From Antedon mediterranea (lineage: Eukaryota; Echinodermata; Crinoidea; Comatulida; Antedonidae): a stretch of DNA of 64,000 nt. The stretch is from NCBI RefSeq assembly GCF_964355755.1, contig NC_092679.1, positions 6,386,001 to 6,450,000 of the forward strand, in the 5' to 3' direction. The position numbers and the translations under genes are program-made. Below, piece after piece: positions 44,513 through 54,499 of the stretch. The first letter of the stretch is position 1. Each line of letters begins with the position of its first letter. The notes under the pieces were generated by a model, which did not search any database, had not been told where the DNA came from, and saw only the letters and a list, made by a program, of their open reading frames with translations.

Positions 44513-45079
44513 AATTATGTCCATAAACTAAAAAGCATAGGCCCAATGATGATGATGCTGTTTTTTATCCGTTTTGTCTTTTTAGGCCCGCCTATAGCTG
44601 AGGTTGTCTGTTATCCTCTATCTTTATGGATTTGTACTGCTAGTGTCATTGGATGGCCGATGTCATTTTATACTTTCAGTAAATGATGATTATTTTTGTT
44701 ATATTTTCTTTTTATTAGTTACCAAAATGCTAGCTATTATTTATATGTTTGTTCCAAAAAAATATCATTTTAACTTACGGTCAAAAAGTAAGTTAGTTAC
44801 CGCTAAATTCAAGAAAGAAACGCACATTAAGGTCTATTATAAGCATATATGATTCAATATTTAGATTCCCTACATTGTTTTATAGTTTTATAGTGGAAAT
44901 CGCTGTGTTCATGTAACTTGGTTTCTATCACACGACAAATAACCATTATCATTCTTCTTAGGTGCGCTTAGTGTTATTATGTTGATATTATTTATGCTAT
45001 TTGTCTATGACGATCCCGAGAGGAAGATCCTTTTATTGCAAATGATGAACTTGAATATTTGAGGAGTTTCTATATATAA

Positions 45080-46282
45080 ATTTACGTAAGGGCAAAATTC
45101 GGTAAATCGCGCCTTACTTTTAGAATTTTTACTCGATGGTATGTAAAGTTGGTTCGTACTTTCGGTACTGATTTTAACCACCTGATGTAACCCTGTTTAC
45201 TAATTAAATTAAGTTAGATAATTAGTTATTGACGATTAAAACGAATTTAGGTTCAACGATTTGCCCCAGATAGGGGTGTTTTCCGATCGTGGTATACACT
45301 GTCTAATGGATGTCCATCTTGAAAAATACCCGCCACAAAAATGCGAGGAGGCTTCGCATTTTCCTATCTCCTCCTACGATAATTGTTTTTAATAGCTGAA
45401 AACCGGTTGAACAGCTCGAGTACAGTATCATAATGTTGAAGACAGGCCGATTTTCTTAAAAAAATACTATTTTGATAGATTTAATATACGTTTATACAAA
45501 TGTATTGATTTGCGATGAATGGAACATTCCAATCTCTGTGTCGTTCCACAAGTGTCTATTCCCTCAGGCGTCGTAAAGGAAAGTACTGTACTCATAACAG
45601 AAATTCGATCCATTATTTTTTTCAATCTGTGCTGCAGAGGTTGGATATAATTTTTTTTAAACGGATAATGAGCTAGCGTTTTCAGTCGCCGTAATTTAAT
45701 ATTTATTACCGATTAAATCGAATTTATAATTTGCCCCGAATAGAGGTGGTTTTCACAAATTGTTTAACATTATATATAAACATACGTCGTAGTGTATCGT
45801 TACATGTACTGTACTATTTCAATCGACTACGACGGTGATAGTTTCAACAAAGTATTACATCGCAATGTTTTACTGTGTTTAGTGGTATATTATTTGTAAA
45901 ACATGTTAATTAATATTTCGTTACAAAATAAAGAATATATTTAAAAATTGTTCCTCTTTGCACCCATCCTCTTCCCCATCTCTCAACCATAATGTTACAT
46001 ACAAAACACAAATTAAGTTTGTTTAAATTTGACTTAAACAATCGGTCTCATTTTGTGACAACTTTCTCTTTCGGAAGTAATTCCCAGTGTGCTAATTTTA
46101 GTTGAGTACATAAATCACAGTGTCTATTTAATCGTTCCTGTAAACGACATATATTATTGTCCTGCATTATTGTACATTTGAAATCGCCAGTTTTTTAACG
46201 CTGAAATTACTGTGTATTCGAGAACCATCTGTGGGTACGACCTAGATGGTACGCGAGCGAAGCGAGCGTACCATCTAGTTAA
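45080..46282 (+). mobile_element. 1.2-kb dispersed repeat, copy in pseudogene intron
   Basis: The sequence from GTAAATCGCGCCTTAC to GCGAGCGTACCATCTAG matches the complement of 55732-57215 in copy 3. Shared blocks include TCGATGGTATGTAAAG, CGGTACTGATTTTAACCACC, TGGATGTCCATCTTGAAAAA and CGACCTAGATGGTACGC. It is non-coding and of unknown class. It begins right after pseudo-exon 5 and may have removed its donor. Confidence 0.7.
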
Positions 46283-47610
46283 TAAAACTAACTCTATTGA
46301 GGTAAGTTATTTGCTTTAGGTCTCCTACACTTGGTACTGTTGATTGCTTGTAGGCATCTAAGATCAAGGCACGAACTTGTTCTCATTATTAGCTGCATTA
46401 TGGAATGTTTCCAAACTTGATCCAAAACAGGGGCCACATTGCAAATCCAAAGCTGTGTAGGCCTATGTGTACTCCATGTTACGGTCTTCTAAACTCACTA
46501 TCAAATTCAAATAAGCCTCTGTTATGGATAAGAAATCTCCACCATGGAAAAATGAAGTCCCTATAAAACTTCAACCACCTTGATTCCAAATATTAAACTA
46601 TCTGCCTCTCAATCATCATGTGGCCTTTCCAAGTAAAGACAAAAATCCTACCGTGTTTGAATCCGGGTTTTTAAAAGTGTGTTTCTTGTTGTTTTCTTAA
46701 TAGACATCCGTTTCATTTTTTGATCTGATGATGTCATCGGCGGTGTGGTCAATATTTATTGGTTACACGGTATATGTTTTGGGCATGGCTTTTATCCTCA
46801 CAGAAGGACCAACTTTCGCTTCTTCTATATTAGGAATTGATACAAAACATGTAATAACATTTATATTATTATTCCTGCTTTACTTGTAGAATAGTGCATT
46901 ACCAACATAACGAATGTATGTTTCTTTAAAAAGATTAAAATATCTGTTATTGGTAATTAAAAAATTAGATCATATAGGCCTACTCATTCAAATGATGTTA
47001 GTAAAGTGATTTACAAGTGCAACAAGAATGTTTGGATAGTCAGCAATGACAAACTGTATTTGATTTCTTTATAGGTCGGCCTTATAACGTCTGTTCCAGC
47101 TATTTTAGAAAGTATTATTGTTCTTCTGTCTGGAATATGTGCTGACGTCATCATTCAACGCAAATACCTGAATGTTATAATTTATAAATACTAGGAAGAT
47201 GTTTGTAACTTTAAATAAGATATACGTATATCTTGATGATCGTTAAAAGTGTTAGTATAGGCAGCTTTCTGTCACAACGACTCAGCTCTAAATAAATTAA
47301 GCCCGACAGAAAGGTGTTAACGTTCTTAAGCAATACACGTACAACACAACTTTTCATATGATTTAATTTGTACTCCTAAAACATGTTCACTTACGTGTGG
47401 AAATTTAATTAATTTTCCGGGAAATGCTAAATATCACTTTTCGGAACGCCGTAATATGACGTAAATATTTTCTCGGGGCTCGTTACCTATTCACGATGTA
47501 GCCTATGTGTTTTTTTTGTTTATCTATACATGGAATTTTATTTATAGTTCCATGATCTATATAAGTGTAGTCCTATATACATATCACATATTGCCATCTC
47601 TCTTTTGTAG

Positions 47611-47771
47611 CCCTGGGACTACCTGCCTTGTAGCCCTGGGACTACCTGCCTTGTAGCCCTGGGACTACCTGCCTTGTAGCCTTGGGACTACCTGCCTTGT
47701 AGCCATGGGACTACCTGCCTTGTAGCCCTGGGACTACCTGCCTTGTAGCCCTGGGACTACCTGCCTTGTTC
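47611..47771 (+). repeat. 23-bp tandem array at the pseudo-exon 8 splice acceptor
   Basis: Seven copies of CCCTGGGACTACCTGCCTTGTAG start at 47611, 47634, 47657, 47680, 47703, 47726 and 47749. Two carry one-base variants. Copy 3 has a single TGTAG followed by CCCTGGGAATACCTGCCTTG at 60781-60805, where TAG is the acceptor and CCCTGGG starts exon 8. The array therefore multiplies the acceptor together with the first exon bases. Confidence 0.95.
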
Positions 47772-48537
47772 ATGTCTTGTATTGGTTTCTTCAAACACAA
47801 TGCAATTAGTCCAGTCCCTAAGGGGAGAAAAAGGGGTGGGATGTTACCAGACTGGATACAAATTTTTCAGTATAGCAGTTTGGTAGAGTATAGTGTGGAG
47901 ATGCCAAAACAAAGTTACTGGAAATCTGATTTGACCTCTGTGACCTCTGACCTCAATTTTTATATTTTTCTATTATATAACTAAAAATCGCCATATCTTG
48001 ACAACGCATGGACATTTTACATTAATTTTTTTTTCAAAATGCTTGAAAGATATATATTTATATTCGCTATAATGAAAAAAATTGTACAAAAATGGCCGCA
48101 AAGGCTTTATTTTTCAGTTTGACCTTTGACCTTGATTGCCTAATATCTCAATAACACGCAATCTCAGAGATTTGAGAATGGGCTCAAAATGTTAAGAAAA
48201 TAAATCTAATATTTAGTCTAATAGAAACTTTTTTCAAAAAATTACCATAAATTAAGCTTTTTTGACCCTTGACCTCTAATGTTTGAATATGTCAATATCT
48301 CGGTAACTATTTGTCCTAAAAAGTTCAGTTTGGTGTCAAATTGTTTAGAATATACACATTTATATTTGCTCTAACAAAATATTTTGTCAGAATTCAATTG
48401 GAAATGTCATTTTGAGCTATGACCCATCGTTTTGCATATATTTAGCAATTAATAATCTATAAAAAGAGATCGAGAGAGGGGAGGGGGTTGGGGTGGATGG
48501 AGAGACACATATTTTTGTTACATGTTACACAAATGTT

Positions 48538-48650
48538 AAACTCTGTCTACACTATAACATTTTTATGCGACAAAAAAATGTGATGTGCCCATATATGGAC
48601 ACGATGAATGACATATCACTACCATATTTGGGCACATCACACCTTTTTTG
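48538..48650. mobile_element. MITE family 1, copy j (right end lost)
   Basis: CTCTGTCTACACTATAAC, TGTGATGTGCCCATATATGG and TTTGGGCACATCACACC, then the right arm is missing. It is nested in E1. Confidence 0.8.
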
Positions 48651-49034
48651 TTTAATGGCCGGAATTGTACTGGAAAGTTTTTAGCTACATTTGAAAATAA
48701 GTCCCAGAGGATGGGTGTATTGTAATGTTATCAGAATTATGGCAATTGTTTGTAATGGGAAAGTTTTAAAACTACATTTGAAATATTTGCTAATAATATC
48801 ACATGCTATTAAAGATATACTTATTTTCCCCCTGACAAAAGTAATTTTGACAAATATTTTTGTTGAATATGCAATTTTAATGTCACACATAATAGTTTCA
48901 CCAAAAATTGGATTGAAAAAACATGATATAGTGCATACCCAAAAAAACTGTAATTCAAAGCAAAAAATAGGCTGGAAGTCAATGTGATTTTGGTTAAATT
49001 AACTGTTTATTTTGTCTTTAACGTGATATTTACT

Positions 49035-49560
49035 CTATTTTTTAGATTAGCTCTTTGATTAAACACCTCTTCCAATGCAGTGAAGATCTTAAGTGTTGCC
49101 TTGTCTTACTAATCTTTCTTAACTTCTCTTTGAACGATCGTAATCAATATTTGTTGAGGTATAATATTTCCCTCTAATATATGGTAATGCCTGTTTTATT
49201 GAGTCAAATGCTTTCTGATAATCTCTAAATCAAAGATTTGGTGATATTCATTTCCTTTTTATTTTAGTTGATTGACAAACTGTATAAGATGGTCCTACTG
49301 TATAAAGCCTTATATATTGGTTTATTTACTTCTAGTCGGTCTCTGATTTTGGTTTTTGATTACTTTTGTAAATTATTTGTGTAAATGTTATAATGTTCGT
49401 TTGGTCGGTAATGGTTGATGTCAGTTTTGTCATGTTTTTGTGGATTAAAGCATAATTATTATTGCTTCTCTTAATTTCTTCTGGTTTCAAAGATTTTGTT
49501 GTATAGTGTTATGAGCTGGATGTGTTATTGCCTCATCAAACCAAGATGGTAATTTTGACT
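49035..49560 (-). pseudogene. RTE-type LINE reverse-transcriptase relic
   Basis: Minus-strand fragments read DYQKAFDSIKQALPYIRGKY, then VRQGNT and LKIFTALEEVF in another frame, with KLPSWFDE upstream near 49545. The pattern 'DY.KAFDS...VRQGDT+SPKLFT.ALE.VF' is characteristic of RTE-like endonuclease-RT proteins. Many frame breaks are present. Confidence 0.5.
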
Positions 49561-50671
49561 GCTCACTGGTTTGTTTTCCTTTTATATTCCACTACAGTAT
49601 GTTCTTGAAAAGAAATCAGCTTTGTAATTAATTTGTCTTGATCCTTTTCAGATTTCTAATATTTTAAACATATGTTTTTCTTTTCTTCGCTTTTTCCTCA
49701 CTGTTTCAAACATTTTATTTTTTCAGCATACTTCAAGCAATTAATTGATAATTAGGTCATATGTTTTATGAGTATCAAATCGTATTGGTTAATTCTTCTT
49801 TTCTTTCTTTAAGATCCTGATTTTCTTTCTTTTTTAAAAATGTTATTTAACTTTTAAGTTTATCTAATTTTTTGTTGATATTAAGTGTTGCTCTTACGGT
49901 GTAGGCCTACCATGCGATGGAATTATATATTGAAATTAAATTAAACATTAAGTTTTAAGAAAATTGTAAAAGGCTAAATAGGATATTGAATGTAGTTCTG
50001 GTCCATTAAATCTATATTTTAGGTATATTATTATAAGTATGAAACACGCACGCTTAACAGTATATCCTGGTCATACCTCAAACTAGCATTTCCAGTAAAA
50101 ATATGATAACATCTTCTATTAGAGCTAATATAAATGTTTACATTTTGAACATTTTGACACCAAGTTGAACTTTTTATGACATTTGGTTACAGAGATACAG
50201 ACATATTTAAACATTAAAGGTCAAAGGTCAGTAAATGACATTTCCTGTGGATTTGGAAGAACATGTTTAATTAGAGTATATATAAATATGTATGCTCTTA
50301 ACAATTTGAAACAAATTTCAAGAAATTTTGATCAGTAGTTATTGAGATATAGTAAGCCGAGGTCAAAGGTCAAAACATTGAGAAATTACATTTCTGGTCG
50401 TTTTTTTGGAAAAAGTTCTATTAGAGCGAATATAAATATGTACCCTCTGATCTATTTGACACCAATATCATTTCAATTGTCAAACCCGTTGCGGAGATAT
50501 GGCTGTTTAAGATAGAAATATAAAAATTGAGGTCAGAGGTCACAGAGGTCAAATCAGATTTCCAGTAACTTTGTTTTGGTATCTCCATATCATGTTCTAT
50601 CAACATGCCAAAGGGCACACTTGTATCCACTATGGTAACATCATTTCCCCTTAGGGACTGGACTAAATAGT

Positions 50672-51643
50672 TAGACTTGCCCCAAGTCTGTATTATCTTT
50701 TTTTTTTATTTATTTGTTTTTATTTCGACCGCGATTTTTGTCTGAAAATACAGACTTGTGAAACACGTATAGAAATCGATTTGCAGACCGCAAACATCCG
50801 ATAAGAATGACGTAGTTTATCATACCGTATTTGGCTATATGGGGCGGGCGGTATGTAAATATGGATTTCGAATCAACCAATGATCATTTTGTTTCAAAAT
50901 GAAAAAGATCGAGTACGTACAGTGCTGAATGTACGATCGAGACTGTTGAAATATAAAATCGTAATGCCAAGTTGTTTTGTTTATTAATTGTTTAGTCCTT
51001 GGCGTAGCTAGGTCCTACTCAATTCGCACGTATGACCTGCCAAATAAAACGCCAATAAAGTAGGCCTATAACATACCACCACCGGCGGCACACAACAACA
51101 GGGCTACACCTAGTACACCACCACACAGAACAGGACAGGGTCTGGGTGGGAATTAAATCAAAATTATCTCCGCGTAATAAATGATCCATTCAATGTTTGA
51201 TTTGCGGAGAAGCTAGCCTATCATATTACGAGTTTTCATGTTCTTGGGAAAAATCCCATCAAATGTTTACCAGACTACTACTGTAGGCATATAAAATAAT
51301 TTCTAGCCTTTCAGAAACTTTCATAAATGTACCCAAGTAGGCCTACACATTGTCTAAACGTAACATAGCGCATGCGCATCAACTTAGTTGTTGAGTCTTT
51401 GAAATTCTGAAATATGAATATTAAAACGGTGTACGAGTGTGAGTAGCCAATCGCATGCAGCTGAAACTAGTCAACCGGATAATCGTATGCACCAAGAATT
51501 CTTGGTGTCAAACCACGTGACTTGTGCGTGTTTCCCCAGACGGAGTATCCAAAATCAAGTAGTATACGTATGAAACGCCATATGTGCCAAAATATTTATC
51601 TTTTTACTAATATTAAGACAAAACTCCGTCTGGAACCCAGACT
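50672..51643. mobile_element. ~1-kb element E2 with terminal hairpins and 10-bp target duplication
   Basis: E2 starts TAGACTTGCCCCAAGTCTG (a hairpin) and ends GTCTGGAACCCAGACT (another hairpin). The right flank ATGCAATAGT is intact at 51644-51653. The left copy is ATGCAAT (47800-47806) plus AATAGT (50666-50671), split by E1. Part of it (51555-51626) is shared with 16568-16626. It is non-coding. Confidence 0.65.
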
Positions 51644-52168
51644 ATGCAATAGTGTCAATGATACTCCTTACATTGTCGTTTGGGTTTCTTGGTTGCTATG
51701 CAGCAGGTGTAATGGCAAACGTAATGGAGGTATCCAAAGAAGCTTCTGGAATGATCTTGGGCATAGTCACGTGTATATCACATGCTGTATTTTTTATTGG
51801 TCTTCTCATTCTCGGAATGTTGATAAAAGATGTAAGTATCTATATTGACTTATTTCACTCCAAAAAAAGACATTGTTGTCACAGAAAATAAACCACGTGA
51901 GTTTAAATAACATAAGATAGTACGTATTTTCTTGTCAACAAAGTGCAGGAAAGGAGGAAACTTTATCTCTCCTATTTTACTAATTAACTCCCCTATTTTG
52001 CAGAATACAGCGAGTCAATGGTCTTTGATGTTTAGAATAATTGCCGCAATCAAACTATTTGGAATGATTTTCTTTCTAATATATTTGCAAAAGCAGAACA
52101 ACTAACGAAATCAGATGGAAATATTACAAAGCAAGAGATGAAATCTTATAAAGACTATAAAAGATTGA

Positions 52169-52542
52169 AGCCAGGGAAGAGTGACATTACTTTCACTCTT
52201 CCCTGATTGAAACTAATTGTTGACAATTCCAGTAAAGGTGATCGCTTTACTCGCATGACATTGAATGTGAGTTCAATTAGGCTTGGACATTCTGACTAGA
52301 ACTAGGCTATTCCAGCAAGTAATTGTAGCTTGGTTAAAGTGCTCGGCTAGCGATTCTAAGGTCAAATCCCAAAAATGTCATGCGAATAAAAGCGATATTG
52401 TCAACTTATAACAATAGCCTGAAAAATGACAAATGAAAATAAAAACAACCACTCCCAACGTCTTTACTACTTAGTTTTGTGTAGAACATCTTGTATATAA
52501 TGTTTGTATTGTGAACGGGATTGCTACCTTGAGAAGGATATA
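52169..52542. other. Region after the SLC17 pseudogene
   Basis: Immediately after the stop there is a short hairpin, AGGGAAGAGTGACATT / AGTGAAAGTAATGTC-like, around 52174-52206. A weak tRNA-like head (TAGCTTGGTTAAAGTGC...GGTCAAATCCC) is at 52327-52372. No gene was recognised. Confidence 0.35.
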
Positions 52543-53851
52543 TAGCCTGGGTGCAGTACAAATTTTGCGGGAAAAAAGTATAGGAAAATGTTTTTCTTTT
52601 TTTTCTGATAGAGTATACCATATAGAATTTCAGAAAAAAAAATCCTCATCTTGGGGAAAATTTTTTTTAAGGCACTTTTAAATTTTGGCCTATATAACAC
52701 ACACAAATGCCTATTAACACACAGAAATACCTATAGGGGATAGGGAAAACCAATTCACGTTTTTTTTTACTTGGAGTTGTGTTATGATGATTAAACTTTG
52801 CTGAGGCTTACTTTAATAACTACTTCTCATAGTAGTTGATAAATCGAGTCGATAACAATGACATCATAATGCCAGAATCCAATATGGCGTCCAATTTGGC
52901 GGAAAAAACAGGGTATTGCTCAGAACCCCCGCAAACCCTTACCAAAAAACATAGCAAACCCCACCGAACCAACATAAAAGTGATTGAATCATGTAGTTTA
53001 CGACCCACTGGGTATATCCATGTAAAAAAAAATTAAATTTCTACTGTTAACTACTTATTTTTGGGGTAAAACATAATTTTTGACCAAAAATTATTGCTAA
53101 ACCCTGCAAACCTCCAAAAAAACATAGCAAACCCCACCGAACCAACATAATAAAAGTGATTGAATCATGGAGCGTACGACCCACTGGGTATATCCATGTT
53201 TAAAAAAAATTTGATTTCTACTGTTAACTACTTATTTTTGGGGTAAAACATCATTTTTTGTTAAAAATTGATTGCTAATTTTAAACCAAAAAATGATGTT
53301 TTATCCCCAAAATAAGTAGTTAACAATAGAAATTTAATATTTTTTTTACATGGACATACCCAGTGGGTCGTACACTCCATGATTCAATCACTTTTATGTT
53401 GTTTCGGTGGGGTTTGCTATGTTTTTTTGGAGGTTTGCAAGGGTTTGCGGGGGTTTAGCAATACCCTGTTTTTTTCCCGCCAAATTGGACGCCATATTGG
53501 ATTCTGGCATGATGATGTCATCGTATCGACTTGATTCATCAACTACTATGAGAAGTAGTTATTAAAGCCTCTACTAATTTTAATCATTAAAACACAACTG
53601 CAAGTAACAAAAACCGTTAATTGATTTTCCCTATCCCCTATATATAGGTATTTGTGTGTGTTAATAGGAATTTGTGTGTGTTATATAGGGCAAAATTTAA
53701 TAGTGCCATAAAAAATTTTCCCCAAGACCCTGGGATGGGGATTTTTTTTTCTGACATTCTATATGGTATACTCTATTAGAAAAACCAAAAAAAAATTGTC
53801 CTATACTTTTTTCCCGCAAATGTGTATATTAATTGTTCTGCACCCAGGCTA
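52543..53851. mobile_element. 1.3-kb long palindrome (foldback element)
   Basis: The ends are TAGCCTGGGTGCAG and CTGCACCCAGGCTA. The left arm to about 53283 pairs with the right arm over nearly the whole length (AACTACTTCTCATAGTAGTTG, GACCCACTGGGTATATCCATG, CCAATATGGCGTCCAATTTG). The left arm has an internal tandem duplication: AGCAAACCCCACCGAACCAA at about 52962 and 53127. No coding is present. Confidence 0.9.
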
Positions 53852-54064
53852 ATAAATGAGATCACAATGATTATCCTTTTGAAAGCAAAAATAATAATGA
53901 TAATAATAATAATAGAAGTACATAAGTACATCTCTCAGTGAAGAGAAAAGAGCGTAAAAGTGTTTCCACAACGAGACTCCATCTCAGGCAGAAATAAATC
54001 ATGAATAAATAATTCATGAGATTTATATTTATGGCATAAATTGGGCCTAACAATAAAACGCTTA

Positions 54065-54227
54065 TAGTTGGGGAGCCAGAAAGGGTTTACGTGCACCCTC
54101 TAGCAAACTATGTTAACAATGAAAAGCGAACATCATTCCTGGAGAGTACGCGAAACGCGAACGGACGTTGTCAGCGCACTATAGTTTGCTAGAGGGTGCA
54201 CGTAAACTCTTTCTGGCTCCCCAACTA
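54065..54227. mobile_element. 163-bp foldback element carrying a copy of SLC17 copy 3 intron sequence
   Basis: TAGTTGGGGAGCCAGAAAGG and its complement near 54208-54227 form arms of about 45 bp. The loop (about 54112-54180) is the complement of 54851-54918, which lies in the first intron of copy 3. Shared blocks include CGCTGACAACGTCCGTTCGC and TACTCTCCAGGAATGATG. Confidence 0.85.
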
Positions 54228-54499
54228 TTATTAAGCAACAAAAAGCTGCTGTCATGAATAGCTGAATAACTAATCGTGCATGCTTACTTTCTTTTTTTAA
54301 TGAATAGATCAAGGTCAATATTACAAAGAAAAACAATATTAGACCAAGTAGGTCAACAACAAAAAAATTGGCATTCTATATGAAGTTTCTATAAGATACT
54401 ATACAAAAGGACAGTAAGTAGAGATTACGAATAGAGTCACTAGATTCATTTGTATTATATATCCAAACGAATGGGATTGACACGACTTCAGTTTATAAA

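Larger units (their letters stand above)
47807..50665. mobile_element. 2.9-kb element E1 with long inverted arms, in pseudo-exon 8
   Basis: Its ends are TAGTCCAGTCCCTAAGGGG and CCCCTTAGGGACTGGACTA. Arms extend about 600 bp inward, for example TTTGACCTCTGTGACCTCTG near 47931 and its complement near 50530, with repeated 'tgacctttgacct...atatctc' units. The 3-bp AAT occurs on each side (47804-47806, 50666-50668). The centre contains a MITE 1 fragment and an antisense RTE-like RT relic, so it is itself a nest. No transposase was seen. Confidence 0.8.
43824..52168 (+). pseudogene. SLC17-like transporter copy 2, disrupted
   Basis: Recognisable exons are 3 (43824-43908), 4 (44586-44678), 5 (from 44962), 6 (46704-46850), 7 (47075-about 47214), 8 (5' part to 47806, 3' part 51644-51831) and 9 (52004-52168). 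Exons 1 and 2 were not found. Exon 3 has TAA where the other copies have CAA (43875-43877). Exon 5 has a 2-bp insertion (CCCGAGAGGAAG) and has lost its donor. Exon 7 has an altered, longer CTGAATGTTATAATTTATAAATACTAGG segment. Exon 8 is split by a 3.8-kb nested transposon insertion. Exon 9 has a 2-bp insertion (AATATATTTG). Exons 4 and 6 are still open. Confidence 0.88.
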
